The notes below the pieces were generated by a model. The model was given only the letters and a program-made list of their open reading frames with translations, was not told the DNA's origin and searched no databases. This document shows positions 1 to 11,865 of a DNA stretch of 64,000 bases, piece after piece; the stretch's first letter is position 1; the number at the start of each line of letters is the position of its first letter. Source of the DNA: Pseudomonas sp. TH15 (GTDB taxonomy: Bacteria > Pseudomonadota > Gammaproteobacteria > Pseudomonadales > Pseudomonadaceae); the NCBI RefSeq assembly GCF_016651105.1, contig NZ_JAEKEL010000001.1, positions 340,001-404,000 on the forward strand. Reading direction: 5' to 3'. Position numbers and translations under genes: made by a program.

Positions 1-1108
<1,108 letters not shown>

Positions 1109-1202
1109 TCAGAGATGATTTGGTTATATTTTATACAGTTATTTCATCTTCATCATGTCATTCATCTTTTCCAATTCATCTTTTCAAAGTCAAAAACTAC
1201 CT

Positions 1203-2621
1203 ATGACCACAGAACCGTCTAAAGCGCCCCCGCTTTACCCGAAGACCCACCTGCTTGCTGCAAGTGGCATCGCCGCCCTTCTCAGCCTGGCGCTCCTGGT
1301 ATTCCCTTCCAGTGATGTTGAAGCCAAAAAGACGACCCTGAGCCTTGAACTGGAAAGCCCTGCTGAACAACTGACACAAGATCAAGACGCTGCTGACGCC
1401 GTCCAAGCCACAAATGAGCCAGCAGCCTCCCCTTTCGCGCAGATCGAAGACAGCGCCGAAGACACCAAGGAAACCGCCCAGGCAGCCCCTGCGCCGCTGG
1501 TCGAACCGAAGAAGGCGCCCAGCCACAAAGAAGTGATTGTTGGCAAAGGTGACACCCTTTCGACTCTGTTTGCAAAGGTCGGCCTTCCAGCCGCTTCAGT
1601 GCATGACGTGCTGGCCAGTGACAAGCAGGCCAAGCAATTCAGCCAACTAAAGCATGGCCAGAAACTTGAATTCGAACTGGGTCCCGATGGCCAGCTGACT
1701 AACCTGCACAGCAAAGTCAGCGACCTCGAAAGCATCACCCTGACCAAGAATGACAAGGGTTATGTGTTCAACCGCATTACCGCCAAACCGACCGTGCGCT
1801 CCGCCTATGTTCATGGCGTGATCAACAGTTCTCTGTCGCAGTCCGCCGCTCGCGCCGGTCTGTCCCACAGCCAGACCATGGACATGGCCAGCGTGTTTGG
1901 CTACGACGTCGACTTCGCCCAGGATATTCGCCAGGGTGACGAGTTCGACGTGATCTATGAGCAGAAAGTGGTCAACGGCAAGGCTGTCGGCAATGGTCCG
2001 ATCCTCTCCGCACGCTTCACCAACCGGGGCAAGACCTACACCGCCGTGCGTTACACCAACAAACAAGGCAACAGCAGCTATTACACAGCTGATGGCAACA
2101 GCATGCGCAAGGCATTCATCCGCACCCCGGTAGATTTCGCCCGCATCAGCTCGAAATTCTCCATGGGCCGCAAACACCCGATTCTGAACAAGATCCGCGC
2201 CCACAAAGGCGTTGATTACGCCGCACCACGCGGTACACCGATCAAAGCGACCGGTGACGGCAAAGTGCTTTTGGCCGGTCGTCGTGGCGGCTACGGCAAC
2301 ACGATCATCATCCAGCACGGCAACACCTACCGTACGCTGTACGGCCACATGCAGGGCTTCGCCAAAGGTGTGCAAACTGGCGGCAACGTCAAGCAAGGCC
2401 AGGTGATTGGTTACATTGGCACCACTGGCCTGTCCACTGGCCCGCACTTGCACTATGAGTTTCAGGTCAACGGCGTGCATGTCGACCCACTGGGCCAGAA
2501 GCTACCAATGGCTGATCCGATTGCCAAAGCCGAGCGCGCACGTTTCCTGGCACAAAGTCAGCCGTTGATGGCGCGGATGGAACAAGAGAAGGCCACCTTG
2601 CTGGCCTCGAGCAAGCGCTAA
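1203..2621 (+). CDS. Peptidoglycan DD-metallopeptidase, M23 family, with OapA/LysM-like domain
   Basis: Envelope metallopeptidase of the MepM type, expected to cut cross-links in periplasmic peptidoglycan during growth. From the N terminus: a short cytoplasmic stretch, one membrane anchor (about residues 15-34), an Ala/Glu/Pro-rich linker, a LysM/OapA-like domain (about 110-180), a Csd3-like middle domain, and a C-terminal M23 (LytM) domain. Zinc-site residues are visible as HKGVD (H334, D338) and HLH (415-417), so the enzyme looks active. I prefer the ATG at 1203, giving 472 residues. An in-frame ATG at 1155 would add 16 residues with no better ribosome site. anmK follows after 3 bases, so the two are probably co-transcribed, pairing wall cleavage with wall recycling. 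Confidence 0.9.
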   Translation: MTTEPSKAPPLYPKTHLLAASGIAALLSLALLVFPSSDVEAKKTTLSLELESPAEQLTQDQDAADAVQATNEPAASPFAQIEDSAEDTKETAQAAPAPLVEPKKAPSHKEVIVGKGDTLSTLFAKVGLPAASVHDVLASDKQAKQFSQLKHGQKLEFELGPDGQLTNLHSKVSDLESITLTKNDKGYVFNRITAKPTVRSAYVHGVINSSLSQSAARAGLSHSQTMDMASVFGYDVDFAQDIRQGDEFDVIYEQKVVNGKAVGNGPILSARFTNRGKTYTAVRYTNKQGNSSYYTADGNSMRKAFIRTPVDFARISSKFSMGRKHPILNKIRAHKGVDYAAPRGTPIKATGDGKVLLAGRRGGYGNTIIIQHGNTYRTLYGHMQGFAKGVQTGGNVKQGQVIGYIGTTGLSTGPHLHYEFQVNGVHVDPLGQKLPMADPIAKAERARFLAQSQPLMARMEQEKATLLASSKR

Positions 2622-3716
<1,095 letters not shown>

Positions 3717-3730
3717 AGACCAGACAGCAA

Positions 3731-3766
3731 AACGCCGCAGGACTGTGAAGCCCTGCGGCGCTTTGT
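3731..3766. terminator. Bidirectional terminator between anmK and erpA
   Basis: A 9-bp GC-rich stem (CGCCGCAGG / CCTGCGGCG, 3733-3741 with 3752-3760) is flanked by A-rich sequence on the left and CTTTGT on the right. It lies between convergent genes, so it can end transcription from both sides. Confidence 0.8.
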
Positions 3767-3783
3767 AATACGGTGAAGCGCGA

Positions 3784-4134
3784 TCAGATCGAGAACGAAG
3801 AACCGCAGCCACAGGTCGTGCTGGCGTTCGGATTCTTGATCACGAAACGCGAACCTTCCAGACCTTCCTGATAATCCACCTCGGCACCTGCCAAGTATTG
3901 GAAGCTCATCGGATCGACGACCAGACTCACACCTTCGCGCTCGACGATGGTGTCGTCATCGGCCACTTCTTCATCGAAGGTGAAGCCGTACTGAAAACCT
4001 GAACAACCACCGCCCGTAACGAATACGCGCAGCTTCAAGCGATCATTCCCCTCTTCATCGACCAGGCTCTTCACCTTGTGCGCGGCACCGTGGGTGAATT
4101 GCAAAGCCGTGGGGGTGAAGGATTCGACGCTCAT
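3784..4134 (-). CDS. erpA: Iron-sulfur cluster insertion protein ErpA
   Basis: A-type carrier that delivers Fe-S clusters to apo-enzymes, including those of isoprenoid synthesis. The 116-residue protein shows the full A-type cysteine set: C44 in GGGCSGF, and C108 and C110 in TTCGCG. Length and the C-terminal end fit ErpA better than IscA. It is downstream of argC on the same strand, but a strong hairpin at 4256-4286 separates them, so it probably has its own promoter in 4135-4250. Confidence 0.95.
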   Translation of the reverse strand: MSVESFTPTALQFTHGAAHKVKSLVDEEGNDRLKLRVFVTGGGCSGFQYGFTFDEEVADDDTIVEREGVSLVVDPMSFQYLAGAEVDYQEGLEGSRFVIKNPNASTTCGCGSSFSI

Positions 4135-4255
4135 GCTGACTATCTCCCGGCGTTACGCCGCCATAATGCGTGATGACGGGCATTATCCGCTTCTCCTAGA
4201 AAATTGGTCAACTATTGTTACGGTATATCAATAAACCCGATCGCCAGTCCGAAAT

Positions 4256-4286
4256 GCAAAAAGGCCCGCTTAACGGGCCTTTTTGC
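4256..4286. terminator. Rho-independent terminator after argC
   Basis: Nearly perfect palindrome, GCAAAAAGGCCCG with a 5-nt loop and its complement, giving a GC stem with a U tract on either strand. It lies just past the argC stop and upstream of erpA. Confidence 0.85.
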
Positions 4287-4302
4287 TGGGCGGGATAAGG
4301 CC

Positions 4303-5337
4303 CTACGGCAGCATGCCCGCGTGGGACAGTCCCAAGCGTTCATCCAACCCGAACAGAATGTTCAGGTTCTGCACAGCCTGGCCCGACGCCCCCTTGACCA
4401 GGTTATCGATCACCGACAACACCACCACCAGGTCACCGTCCTGTGGACGATGCACGGCGATACGGCAAACGTTGGCACCGCGCACGCTACGGGTTTCCGG
4501 GTGGCTGCCAGCCGGCATCACATCGACGAACGGTTCGTTGGCGTAACGCTTTTCAAACAGCGCCTGCAGATCCACCGAACGATCCACGACGTTCGCGTAC
4601 AGCGTCGAGTGAATGCCGCGAATCATCGGGATCAGGTGCGGAACGAAGGTCAGACCAACGTCCTTGCCCGATGCGCGACGCAGGCCCTGGCGAATTTCCG
4701 GCAGGTGACGGTGACCTTTGACGGCATAAGCCTTCATGCTTTCCGACGTCTCGGAGTACAGCGAACCTACCGCCGCGCCACGACCGGCACCGCTGACACC
4801 GGATTTGCAGTCAGCGATCAGACGGGAAGTATCCGCCAGACCTGCTTCGAGCAACGGCAGGAAACCCAGTTGCGTGGCGGTTGGGTAGCAACCCGGCACA
4901 GCGATCAGGCGCGCTTGCTTGATCTGCTCGCGATTGACTTCCGGCAGACCGTAAACCGCTTCTTCCAGCAACTCTGGCGCACCGTGCGGCTGGCCATACC
5001 ATTTGGCCCACTCATCAGCGTCTTGCAGACGGAAGTCCGCCGACAGGTCGATGACCTTGGTCCCGGCCGCCAGCAGTTCACCGGCCAAAGCATGGGCAAC
5101 CCCGTGGGGCGTAGCAAAGAACACCACGTCGCAGGCGCCCAGGGTCTTGATGTCCGGAACGCTGAACGCCAGGCCGTCGTAGTGGCCTCGCAGGTTCGGA
5201 TACATATCAGCCACGGCCAGACCGGCCTCGGATCGGGAAGTGATGACAACCACTTCAGCCTGCGGATGCTGTGCCAACAAACGCAGCAGTTCGACACCGG
5301 TGTAACCCGTGCCGCCGACGATACCGACCTTGACCAT
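4303..5337 (-). CDS. argC: N-acetyl-gamma-glutamyl-phosphate reductase
   Basis: NADPH-dependent third step of arginine biosynthesis, reducing N-acetylglutamyl-5-phosphate to the semialdehyde. From the ATG at 5337 it is 344 residues and begins [14 protein letters not shown], a clear dinucleotide-binding loop. The catalytic cysteine is C150 in AVPGCYPT, with SGVSGAGR and HRHLPEI conserved beyond it. The reading frame extends upstream to 5427, but that part shows no conservation and the glycine loop belongs at the extreme N terminus. It is divergent from hemJ. Confidence 0.96.
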   Translation of the reverse strand: MVKVGIVGGTGYTGVELLRLLAQHPQAEVVVITSRSEAGLAVADMYPNLRGHYDGLAFSVPDIKTLGACDVVFFATPHGVAHALAGELLAAGTKVIDLSADFRLQDADEWAKWYGQPHGAPELLEEAVYGLPEVNREQIKQARLIAVPGCYPTATQLGFLPLLEAGLADTSRLIADCKSGVSGAGRGAAVGSLYSETSESMKAYAVKGHRHLPEIRQGLRRASGKDVGLTFVPHLIPMIRGIHSTLYANVVDRSVDLQALFEKRYANEPFVDVMPAGSHPETRSVRGANVCRIAVHRPQDGDLVVVLSVIDNLVKGASGQAVQNLNILFGLDERLGLSHAGMLP

Positions 5338-5472
5338 AAACCTGCCCTCAACGAACCCACTGGAAAGCCGTCGATAATAGGGGCCGCGCGGCCCTGCGAC
5401 AACCGTCAAGGTGACGTGCGGCGGCACAAGCCTCTACTATTCGGGCTACCGTGAACCTGGGAATAACTAAAA

Positions 5473-5901
5473 ATGCTTTATCTGTGGCTCAAAGCGCTTC
5501 ACATCGTCAGCATGGTCTGCTGGTTTGCCGGCCTGTTCTACCTGCCGCGACTGTTCGTCTATCACGCGCAAAGCGAAGACACCGTCAGCAAGGAACGCTT
5601 CAGCGTCATGGAGCGCAAGCTGTACCGCGGCATCATGGGCCCGGCGATGATCGCCACCCTGGTCTTCGGCATCGCGCTGATCGCCCTAAACCCAAGCATA
5701 TTCAGCCAAGGCGCGTGGATTCACGCCAAGTTGACGCTGGTGGTGATCCTGATCGGCTACCACCACATGTGTGGCGCACAGGTAAAACGTTTTGCCCGTG
5801 GCGAAAACACCCGCAGCCATGTCTTTTATCGCTGGTTCAATGAAGTGCCGGTTCTGATATTGCTGGCTATCGTAATTCTGGTCGTCGTTCGGCCGTTCTA
5901 A
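5473..5901 (+). CDS. hemJ: Protoporphyrinogen oxidase HemJ
   Basis: Small integral membrane protein (142 residues, about four hydrophobic helices) that oxidises protoporphyrinogen IX to protoporphyrin IX in haem synthesis. The conserved early histidine is H10 in LKALHIVSM, and the family-typical GAWIHAKL and HMCGAQVKRF segments follow. The start is the ATG at 5473. It is followed by a nitronate monooxygenase after 34 bases on the same strand. Confidence 0.92.
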   Translation: MLYLWLKALHIVSMVCWFAGLFYLPRLFVYHAQSEDTVSKERFSVMERKLYRGIMGPAMIATLVFGIALIALNPSIFSQGAWIHAKLTLVVILIGYHHMCGAQVKRFARGENTRSHVFYRWFNEVPVLILLAIVILVVVRPF

Positions 5902-5935
5902 ATCCAATAAGTCACCATTTACCGGGGTACTTCCA

Positions 5936-6904
5936 ATGTCGCTGCCCGCTCTGCTCGAACAACGTTTGCGTCTGCCCGTGGTGGCAGCGCCGATGTTTCT
6001 GATTTCCAATCCCCAGTTGGTGCTGGCCTGCTGCCGAAACGGCGTAGTGGGCAGCTTCCCGGCTCTGAACCAACGCGAGAGCAGCGGCTTCAAGGCCTGG
6101 CTGGAAGAGATCGAAGCAGGCTTGGCGACACTGGAGAACCCGGCGCCTTACGCGGTGAACCTGATCGTCCACAACAGCAATCCACGGCTGCAAGCGGATC
6201 TGGAGATCTGCATCGAACACAAAGTGCCGATCGTGATCACCAGCCTCGGCGCCGTGAAAGAGCTGGTGGACGCGGTCCACAGCTATGGCGGCCTGGTATT
6301 TCACGACGTGACGACTCGTCGCCACGCAGAAAAAGCCGCTGAGGCCGGCGTCGATGGTTTGATCGCCGTGGCCGCCGGCGCGGGTGGCCACGCCGGGACC
6401 TGGAGCCCGTTTTCGTTAATCGCCGAGATCCGTCAGTTCTTCGACAAGACCCTGCTGTTGGCGGGTTGCCTGAACCACGGTCACGAGATTCTCGCCGCGC
6501 AATTGCTCGGTGCGGATTTAGCCTACTTCGGTACGCGATTTATCGGCACCACTGAAAGTCATGCACCTGACGCCTACAAGCAGATGTTGCTGACATCCAG
6601 AGCGGCGGACATCGTCCATACTCCAGCGGTGTCGGGGGTTCCGGCAAGCTTCATGCGCCAGAGCCTTGAAGCTGCCGGTTTCGACACGGCAGCCCTGCAA
6701 GGCAAGGGAGAAGTAAACTTCGGCTCCAAGCTCAAGCCTATAAGTGATGAAGCCAAAGCCTGGAAAACCGTGTGGTCTGCCGGTCAGGGCGTTGGGGAAA
6801 TCGATGACTTGCCGAGTGTCGATGAATTGGTCGCACGGCTGGATGCGGAATACCGCAAGGCGCTGGAACTGGCGGCACAGCTGCCGAAACGCTGGCCGCG
6901 CTGA
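5936..6904 (+). CDS. Nitronate monooxygenase (NPD family, FMN-dependent)
   Basis: TIM-barrel flavoenzyme of the 2-nitropropane dioxygenase family. Class I members oxidise alkyl nitronates such as propionate-3-nitronate. The 322-residue protein has PMFLISNPQLVLACC at the N terminus, AGGHAGTWSPFSL in the phosphate-binding region and ADLAYFGTRFIGTTES near the end. These are the hallmarks of bacterial class I enzymes. It sits 34 bases after hemJ and may share its transcript. The substrate is inferred from the family only. Confidence 0.88.
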   Translation: MSLPALLEQRLRLPVVAAPMFLISNPQLVLACCRNGVVGSFPALNQRESSGFKAWLEEIEAGLATLENPAPYAVNLIVHNSNPRLQADLEICIEHKVPIVITSLGAVKELVDAVHSYGGLVFHDVTTRRHAEKAAEAGVDGLIAVAAGAGGHAGTWSPFSLIAEIRQFFDKTLLLAGCLNHGHEILAAQLLGADLAYFGTRFIGTTESHAPDAYKQMLLTSRAADIVHTPAVSGVPASFMRQSLEAAGFDTAALQGKGEVNFGSKLKPISDEAKAWKTVWSAGQGVGEIDDLPSVDELVARLDAEYRKALELAAQLPKRWPR

Positions 6905-6996
6905 GCTGAAAATTTAGCCAGCCCCACCCGGCTGGCTTTACACTCGATACCTGCAATATTTTCTAACTCAAATCCTCGCGACAAGGATGCCTCGCA

Positions 6997-7947
6997 ATGA
7001 GCGACAACCGTTTCAAGATCGTTTTCGACGGCGCTCTGCTGCCTGGTGTTGATGTCACCACCGCCAAGCTCAATCTCGCCGAGCTATATAAAAGTGAAGT
7101 GGCTGCCGTCGAACGGCTGTTCAATGGTCGCACCGTCGCGCTCAAACGCGACCTGCCCCATAGCGATGCACAGGCTTATCTGCAGGCGCTGAGCAAAACC
7201 GGCATCGACGCCCGGCTAGAACCCGAAACAACCATCGAACTCAACCTGTCAGACGTCCACGACCACACCCCTGCCCCCACCGAACCGCAATCCCCTTACG
7301 CACCGCCCCGAGCCGCTGTCGGCGAAAGTCTGCCGGCGTTTGCCACGCTCAAGCCGTTCAGCGTCGAAGGCCGCATCGGCCGCTTGCGCTATCTCGCCTG
7401 GACGATGGTGCTCAGTCTGGTGACGTTGCCGATTATCGGCATCTTTGCCCTGATCGCTTTGGGGCTGGTCAGCGGTGACTCGACCACAGGCCTGATCATT
7501 GGCGGCATACTTGCCTTCTTCCTGTTCCTCGGCTTTTTCATTGTCAGCATCCTGTTCAGCGTTCAACGCTTGCACGATATCGGCTGGTCGGGCTGGCTGT
7601 GGTTGCTGAACCTCGTCCCGTTCGTGGGCAGCTTCTTCCCCTTCGTGATCATGGTTGTGCCAGGCAATACCGGCGCCAACCAATATGGCCCGCCTCCTCC
7701 GCCAAACAGCACGGCGGTCAAGGTGCTCTGCTCACTGTGGATCGTATTCTTCGCGCTGATCTTCGCTGGCGGAATTCTCGGCGGCTTCTCGGCCGTCCAG
7801 CAGGAATACGAAAGCAGTCTGGAAAGCAGCTATGAAAGCGGCTCGGTGAACACCGATGAAGTAGAGGTCGAAGTCGAGCCGGCGGCGAATTCCGCCGACG
7901 AGGCAGCCGAAGAAGCCCCGGCCCCTGTAGACTCTGCGAAAGAATGA
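6997..7947 (+). CDS. DUF805 domain membrane protein
   Basis: Function unknown. The 316-residue protein has three parts: a soluble N-terminal region of about 110 residues, a DUF805 membrane domain with about four helices (roughly 125-265), and an acidic Glu/Val/Ala-rich tail. In the membrane domain, GRIGRLRYLAW and QRLHDIGWSGWLWL are the usual DUF805 signatures. The soluble region ends in a proline-rich stretch (SPYAPP) often seen before DUF805. It is a single gene, 92 bases after the nitronate monooxygenase. Confidence 0.85.
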   Translation: MSDNRFKIVFDGALLPGVDVTTAKLNLAELYKSEVAAVERLFNGRTVALKRDLPHSDAQAYLQALSKTGIDARLEPETTIELNLSDVHDHTPAPTEPQSPYAPPRAAVGESLPAFATLKPFSVEGRIGRLRYLAWTMVLSLVTLPIIGIFALIALGLVSGDSTTGLIIGGILAFFLFLGFFIVSILFSVQRLHDIGWSGWLWLLNLVPFVGSFFPFVIMVVPGNTGANQYGPPPPPNSTAVKVLCSLWIVFFALIFAGGILGGFSAVQQEYESSLESSYESGSVNTDEVEVEVEPAANSADEAAEEAPAPVDSAKE

Positions 7948-8009
7948 ACAGCGCTCCCCGCCCGTGACACCTGCGTCGCCGGCGCGGAGCTGTTGCGATG
8001 GAGAACTGC

Positions 8010-8798
8010 ATGACCCGTTACGCTCTGATCACCGGCGCATCCAGCGGCATCGGCCTGGCGATGGCCGAAGCGCTGGCCCGCCGTGGCCGCAGCCTGATTC
8101 TGGTGGCCCGACAGCGTGATCAGCTGGAAAGCATTGCGATTGAACTGACCCAACGTTTTGGCGTTGAGGTGTTATTCCGTGCCTGTGATCTGGGTGAGCC
8201 GTTAAGGCTGTCCGGGTTTCTACTGGAACTGGAAGAAGGCGACCGCCAGATAGACTTGTTGGTCAACTGCGCCGGCATCGGCACGTGCGGCCCCTTCCTG
8301 GCCCAGGACTGGATGACCGAGCAAGACTTGATCGAGGTAAACATCCTGGCGCTCACTCGCTTGTGCCACGCCATCGGAAACAGCATGGCCTTGCAGGGCG
8401 GCGGGCAGATTTTGAATGTGGCCTCGGTGGCGGCGTTCCATCCCGGCCCCTGGATGAGCACTTATTACGCGAGCAAGGCTTATGTCCTGCATTTTTCCGA
8501 AGGCTTACGCGTTGAGCTGAAGAAATGCGCAGTCAAGGTTTCAGTGCTCTGCCCTGGCCCGACCCGCACCGCGTTCTTCCACACCGCGCAACTGGACACC
8601 GGAAAACTGGCGCAAAGCAAACTGCTCATGAGTCCCGAGGAGGTCGCGCTGTACACCGTACGAGCCCTGGAAAAAAATCGCGCCATCATTATTCCGGGTC
8701 GAATTAATCGCTGGTTTGCTTTCCTGCCGCGATTAGGCTCGCGATGGCTGACCCGGACCATCGCCGGCATGGTCAACAAGGCCTATTGCCCGCGCTGA
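8010..8798 (+). CDS. Short-chain dehydrogenase/reductase
   Basis: Classical SDR oxidoreductase using NAD(P)H. The substrate cannot be read from the sequence. The nucleotide loop TGASSGIG is at residues 8-15, NCAG at about 86-89, and the catalytic set is S139, Y152 and K156 in YYASK. An ATG at 8010 is preceded by GGAG with a 6-base spacer. A second ATG at 7998 would add four residues but has a worse ribosome site. It is about 262 residues long, with a C-terminal hydrophobic helix often seen in membrane-associated SDRs. The HIT gene follows on the same strand. Confidence 0.9.
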   Translation: MTRYALITGASSGIGLAMAEALARRGRSLILVARQRDQLESIAIELTQRFGVEVLFRACDLGEPLRLSGFLLELEEGDRQIDLLVNCAGIGTCGPFLAQDWMTEQDLIEVNILALTRLCHAIGNSMALQGGGQILNVASVAAFHPGPWMSTYYASKAYVLHFSEGLRVELKKCAVKVSVLCPGPTRTAFFHTAQLDTGKLAQSKLLMSPEEVALYTVRALEKNRAIIIPGRINRWFAFLPRLGSRWLTRTIAGMVNKAYCPR

Positions 8799-8879
8799 AT
8801 CCCCTTAAAGGTAAATGGCTGGGCTCCGGTCTACCCCATGGGTACACTCAGGTCAGCCCAAACAACGGAGAAAACAGCT

Positions 8880-9218
8880 GTGGATACTCTGTTCACCAAG
8901 ATCATCAACCGGGAAATCCCGGCGAAGATCATCTACGAGGACGACCAGGTACTGGCCTTCCACGACATCGCCCCACAGGCCCCGGTGCATTTTCTGGTCA
9001 TCCCGAAGAAGCCGGTGCGCACCCTCAACGACTTGACCGAGGACGACAAGGTGCTGGCCGGGCATATTCTGTTCACCGCCCAACGCCTGGCGCTGGAACT
9101 GGGCTGCGAAGAAGGGTTCCGCGTGGTCATGAACTGCAATGAACAGGGTGGGCAGACCGTCTATCACATTCATATGCATGTACTGGGTCAGCGCCAGATG
9201 CACTGGCCGCCGGGTTGA
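8880..9218 (+). CDS. HIT family (HinT-like) nucleotide-binding protein, GTG start
   Basis: Histidine-triad purine nucleoside phosphoramidase of about 112 residues. The triad is visible near the C terminus as YHIHMHVLG, preceded by VMNCNEQGGQT. I place the start at the GTG at 8880, because GGAG lies 9 bases upstream and MDTLFTKII is the usual HinT N terminus. An in-frame ATG at 8838 would add 14 residues without homology. It ends just before a REP doublet. Confidence 0.9.
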   Translation: MDTLFTKIINREIPAKIIYEDDQVLAFHDIAPQAPVHFLVIPKKPVRTLNDLTEDDKVLAGHILFTAQRLALELGCEEGFRVVMNCNEQGGQTVYHIHMHVLGQRQMHWPPG

Positions 9219-9233
9219 TTCACCACTCTGCCT

Positions 9234-9326
9234 CTGTAGGAGCGAGGCTTGCCCGCGAAAAGGGCGACGCGGTTCATTCAGACAGACCGCGTTATCGTTC
9301 TTCGCGGGCAAGCCTTGCTCCTACAG
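9234..9326. repeat. REP doublet, TGTAGGAGC type
   Basis: Two inverted copies of a REP sequence (CTGTAGGAGCGAGGCTTGC and its complement) flank a spacer with its own inverted repeat (CGCGGT / ACCGCG). Together they can fold into one long hairpin between the HIT gene and coq7. The REP subtype differs from the TGTGGGAGC type seen elsewhere in the window. Confidence 0.85.
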
Positions 9327-9408
9327 GATTGGTTGCAAATGACCCAGCGCAAACCTTCCCCGGCCGATTCGGTTAAACTGGCCGCCGAGATTCTTCCCGG
9401 AGGTCAGC

Positions 9409-10056
9409 ATGACTACCCAACGTCACTACTCGCCAATCGACCGTCTTCTGCTGCAAGCCGATGCCGCGATGCGTACCCTGCTGCCTTTCAGTGGCCAGCC
9501 GTACCGTCCGTCGCCGGCTATCGTGCAGCCTGAAGCGCAAATGAGCGATGAAGACACCCGGCATGTCGCCGGTCTGATGCGCATCAACCATACCGGCGAA
9601 GTCTGCGCCCAGGCGCTGTATCAGGGTCAGGCACTGACCGCCAAGCTGCCGAAAGTGCGCGCCGCCATGGAACATGCCGCCGAAGAAGAAATCGATCACC
9701 TGGTCTGGTGCGAACAACGCATTCATCAGTTGGGTAGTCACACCAGCATTCTGAACCCACTGTTTTATGGCATGTCGTTCGGGATTGGCGCCGTCGCCGG
9801 GTTGATCAGCGACAAGGTCAGTCTGGGATTTGTGGCCGCTACAGAGCATCAGGTCTGTAAACACTTGAACGAGCATCTTGAGCAACTGCCGGCCGAAGAC
9901 GAAAAGTCTCGAGCGATTCTTGAGCAAATGCGGATTGATGAAGAACATCACGCCGAAAGCGCGCTGGAGGCTGGTGGTTTTCGATTCCCGGCGCCGGTGA
10001 AGTTCGGGATGAGTCTTTTGGCCAAGGTGATGACCAAGAGTACTTATCGGATCTGA
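9409..10056 (+). CDS. coq7: 3-demethoxyubiquinol 3-hydroxylase Coq7
   Basis: Di-iron carboxylate hydroxylase of the last ring hydroxylation in ubiquinone synthesis. The 215-residue protein carries the expected ferritin-like helices and iron ligands: [24 protein letters not shown] and [11 protein letters not shown]. The ATG at 9409 follows a GGAGG ribosome site (CCCGGAGGTCAGC). It is a single gene flanked by a REP doublet upstream and a strong terminator downstream. Confidence 0.95.
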   Translation: MTTQRHYSPIDRLLLQADAAMRTLLPFSGQPYRPSPAIVQPEAQMSDEDTRHVAGLMRINHTGEVCAQALYQGQALTAKLPKVRAAMEHAAEEEIDHLVWCEQRIHQLGSHTSILNPLFYGMSFGIGAVAGLISDKVSLGFVAATEHQVCKHLNEHLEQLPAEDEKSRAILEQMRIDEEHHAESALEAGGFRFPAPVKFGMSLLAKVMTKSTYRI

Positions 10057-10110
10057 TAGCTCGGTTGCCTGATAGGACCTCTTCGCACGGTTTATCGAGC
10101 AGACCGCAAT

Positions 10111-10147
10111 AAAAAAGGCGACTACCGCTAAGTAGTCGCCTTTTTTG
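10111..10147. terminator. Bidirectional terminator between coq7 and speD
   Basis: Perfect stem AAAAAAGGCGACTA / TAGTCGCCTTTTTT with an 8-nt loop, giving a U tract on both strands, placed between convergent genes. Confidence 0.92.
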
Positions 10148-10159
10148 TACCCGAAAATC

Positions 10160-10954
10160 TTAGCTCGGCATGTTGCGCGCGTAGAAGATTTCCAGCATTT
10201 CGTGTTTCACACGATCAGTCACCTGGGCACGTTGCTCAGAGGACAGACTGTTGGTCGCGTCGCCGAACAGGTAGTTATCCAGTTCGAAGTTCTTCAACAG
10301 CATTTTGGTGTGGAACAGGTTTTCCTGATACACGTTCACGTCAGTCATCTGGTAACTGTCGCGGGTGTCTTCGGAGAGGTAATTCTGGATCGAGTTGATT
10401 TCGTGGTCGATGAAGTGCTTTTTGCCTTCAACGTCACGAGTGAACCCGCGCACGCGATAATCCACGGTCACGATGTCCGAATCGAACTGGTGAATCAGGA
10501 AGTTGAGCGCTTTAAGCGGTGAAATGACGCCACAGGTCGACACGTCAATGTCCACACGGAAGGTTGCAATACCGTCCACCGGATGGATTTCCGGGTAGGT
10601 GTGCACCGTGATGTGGCTCTTGTCGAGGTGGGCCAGGATAATCTCGGGCAACGGGCCCGGGGACTCTTCGATCTGGCTGTCGGTCGGGGTTACCGGCTCT
10701 TCAGAGATCAGAATCGTGACGCTGGCGCCCTGTGGGTCGTAGTCCTGACTGGCGATGTTCAGGATGTTGGCACCAATGATATCGACAACTTCTGTGAGGA
10801 TCTGCGTCAGGCGCTTCGCGTTGTACTCTTCATTGATGTACTCGACGTAAGCCTGTTGGTCTTGCGGGGTTTCCGCGTAGCAGATGTCATAGATGTTGAA
10901 GCTCAAGGTCTTTGTCAGGTTATTGAACCCGTGGAGCTTGAGTTTGCTTTTCAC
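10160..10954 (-). CDS. speD: S-adenosylmethionine decarboxylase proenzyme, GTG start
   Basis: Makes decarboxylated SAM for spermidine synthesis. The proenzyme self-cleaves to create a pyruvoyl group. The 264 residues match the E. coli class. The expected Lys-Ser cleavage point is at about 112-113 in LDKSHITVH, and [13 protein letters not shown] and [12 protein letters not shown] are also conserved. The start is the GTG at 10954, which gives the family N terminus [13 protein letters not shown]. The longer frame to 11026 has no conserved residues. Upstream, 10955-11193 is non-coding and presumably holds the promoter. Confidence 0.95.
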   Translation of the reverse strand: MKSKLKLHGFNNLTKTLSFNIYDICYAETPQDQQAYVEYINEEYNAKRLTQILTEVVDIIGANILNIASQDYDPQGASVTILISEEPVTPTDSQIEESPGPLPEIILAHLDKSHITVHTYPEIHPVDGIATFRVDIDVSTCGVISPLKALNFLIHQFDSDIVTVDYRVRGFTRDVEGKKHFIDHEINSIQNYLSEDTRDSYQMTDVNVYQENLFHTKMLLKNFELDNYLFGDATNSLSSEQRAQVTDRVKHEMLEIFYARNMPS

Positions 10955-11193
10955 CGTTAAAAACTCTCTATGTATTGCGGCCCAGGCCGCGTGATCAAGC
11001 ATGCCCGTCAAATGCGAACAACGCACCTGCGTAGGACGGTTAACACCTCTTCGCGATGGCGATTTTGGTTGTCTGTTCGGGTGTGCGGCCTGTCGGGTGA
11101 CGGGCCACGACCCTGAAAAAAGTGGCGCATTATGCAGACGTCAGCTATGGATCGCCAGAGTCTGCACCGCTTTTATGATAGTTGAATGTCGAA

Positions 11194-11616
11194 TCAACCG
11201 AGTTCGATGATTTCGTAATCGTGGGTAATGGCCACGCCAGCCGCGCCGAGCATGATCGAAGCCGAGCAATACTTCTCGGCAGACAGTTCGATGGCGCGTT
11301 TAACCTGGGCTTCTTTCAAGCCTCGGCCCTTGACCACAAAGTGCATATGGATCTTGGTGAAGACCTTCGGATCCTCAGTCGCGCGCTCGGCTTCAAGGAA
11401 CGCTTCGCAGCTCTCGACGGCCTGGCGGGACTTCTTGAGGATGCTGACCACATCGAAATTGCTGCAACCGCCGACGCCCAGCAGGAGCATTTCCATTGGG
11501 CGTACACCCAGGTTACGGCCGCCGGCTTCCGGCGGACCGTCCATGACCACGACATGACCGCTGCCGGACTCACCGAGGAACATGGCTTCGCCAGCCCATT
11601 GGATGCGTGCCTTCAT
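11194..11616 (-). CDS. OsmC family protein
   Basis: OsmC/Ohr-fold protein of 140 residues. Members with the reactive cysteine pair reduce organic hydroperoxides. Here GVGGCSNFDVVSILKK carries the first conserved cysteine, but I see no second CxxC-type partner at the Ohr position, so a YhfA-like OsmC of unknown substrate is more likely. The ATG at 11616 is preferred: GGAG lies 8 bases upstream, whereas the longer frame uses TTG. It is divergent from vfr. Confidence 0.85.
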   Translation of the reverse strand: MKARIQWAGEAMFLGESGSGHVVVMDGPPEAGGRNLGVRPMEMLLLGVGGCSNFDVVSILKKSRQAVESCEAFLEAERATEDPKVFTKIHMHFVVKGRGLKEAQVKRAIELSAEKYCSASIMLGAAGVAITHDYEIIELG

Positions 11617-11802
11617 CGCCAAGACTCCACTGTCTAAAAAAGGGTCGCCAGCTTAGCACAGGGGCCTGGAATGACAGCGTTTCGCGGTCCTAGGACGCGT
11701 GTACCAACTGCGTAGGTAAATTCTCAAATCTTGAGGGAATGTGTCTGTTAAGCTGGCGCCAATTCGCTGGCGCATGGCCAGCTATAAAGCGAATGAAAAA
11801 AT

Positions 11803-11825
11803 CGCAGGCTTTACTCGCTCCTACA
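11803..11825 (-). repeat. Single partial REP
   Basis: On the minus strand this reads TGTAGGAGCGAGTAAAGCC, one arm of the REP type found as a doublet at 9234-9326. No partner arm is visible nearby, so it looks like a decayed or solitary copy in the vfr leader region. Confidence 0.55.
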
Positions 11826-11865
11826 AAAAAACCAAGACACCGTGCAGTCTTTTCGGGATACAACC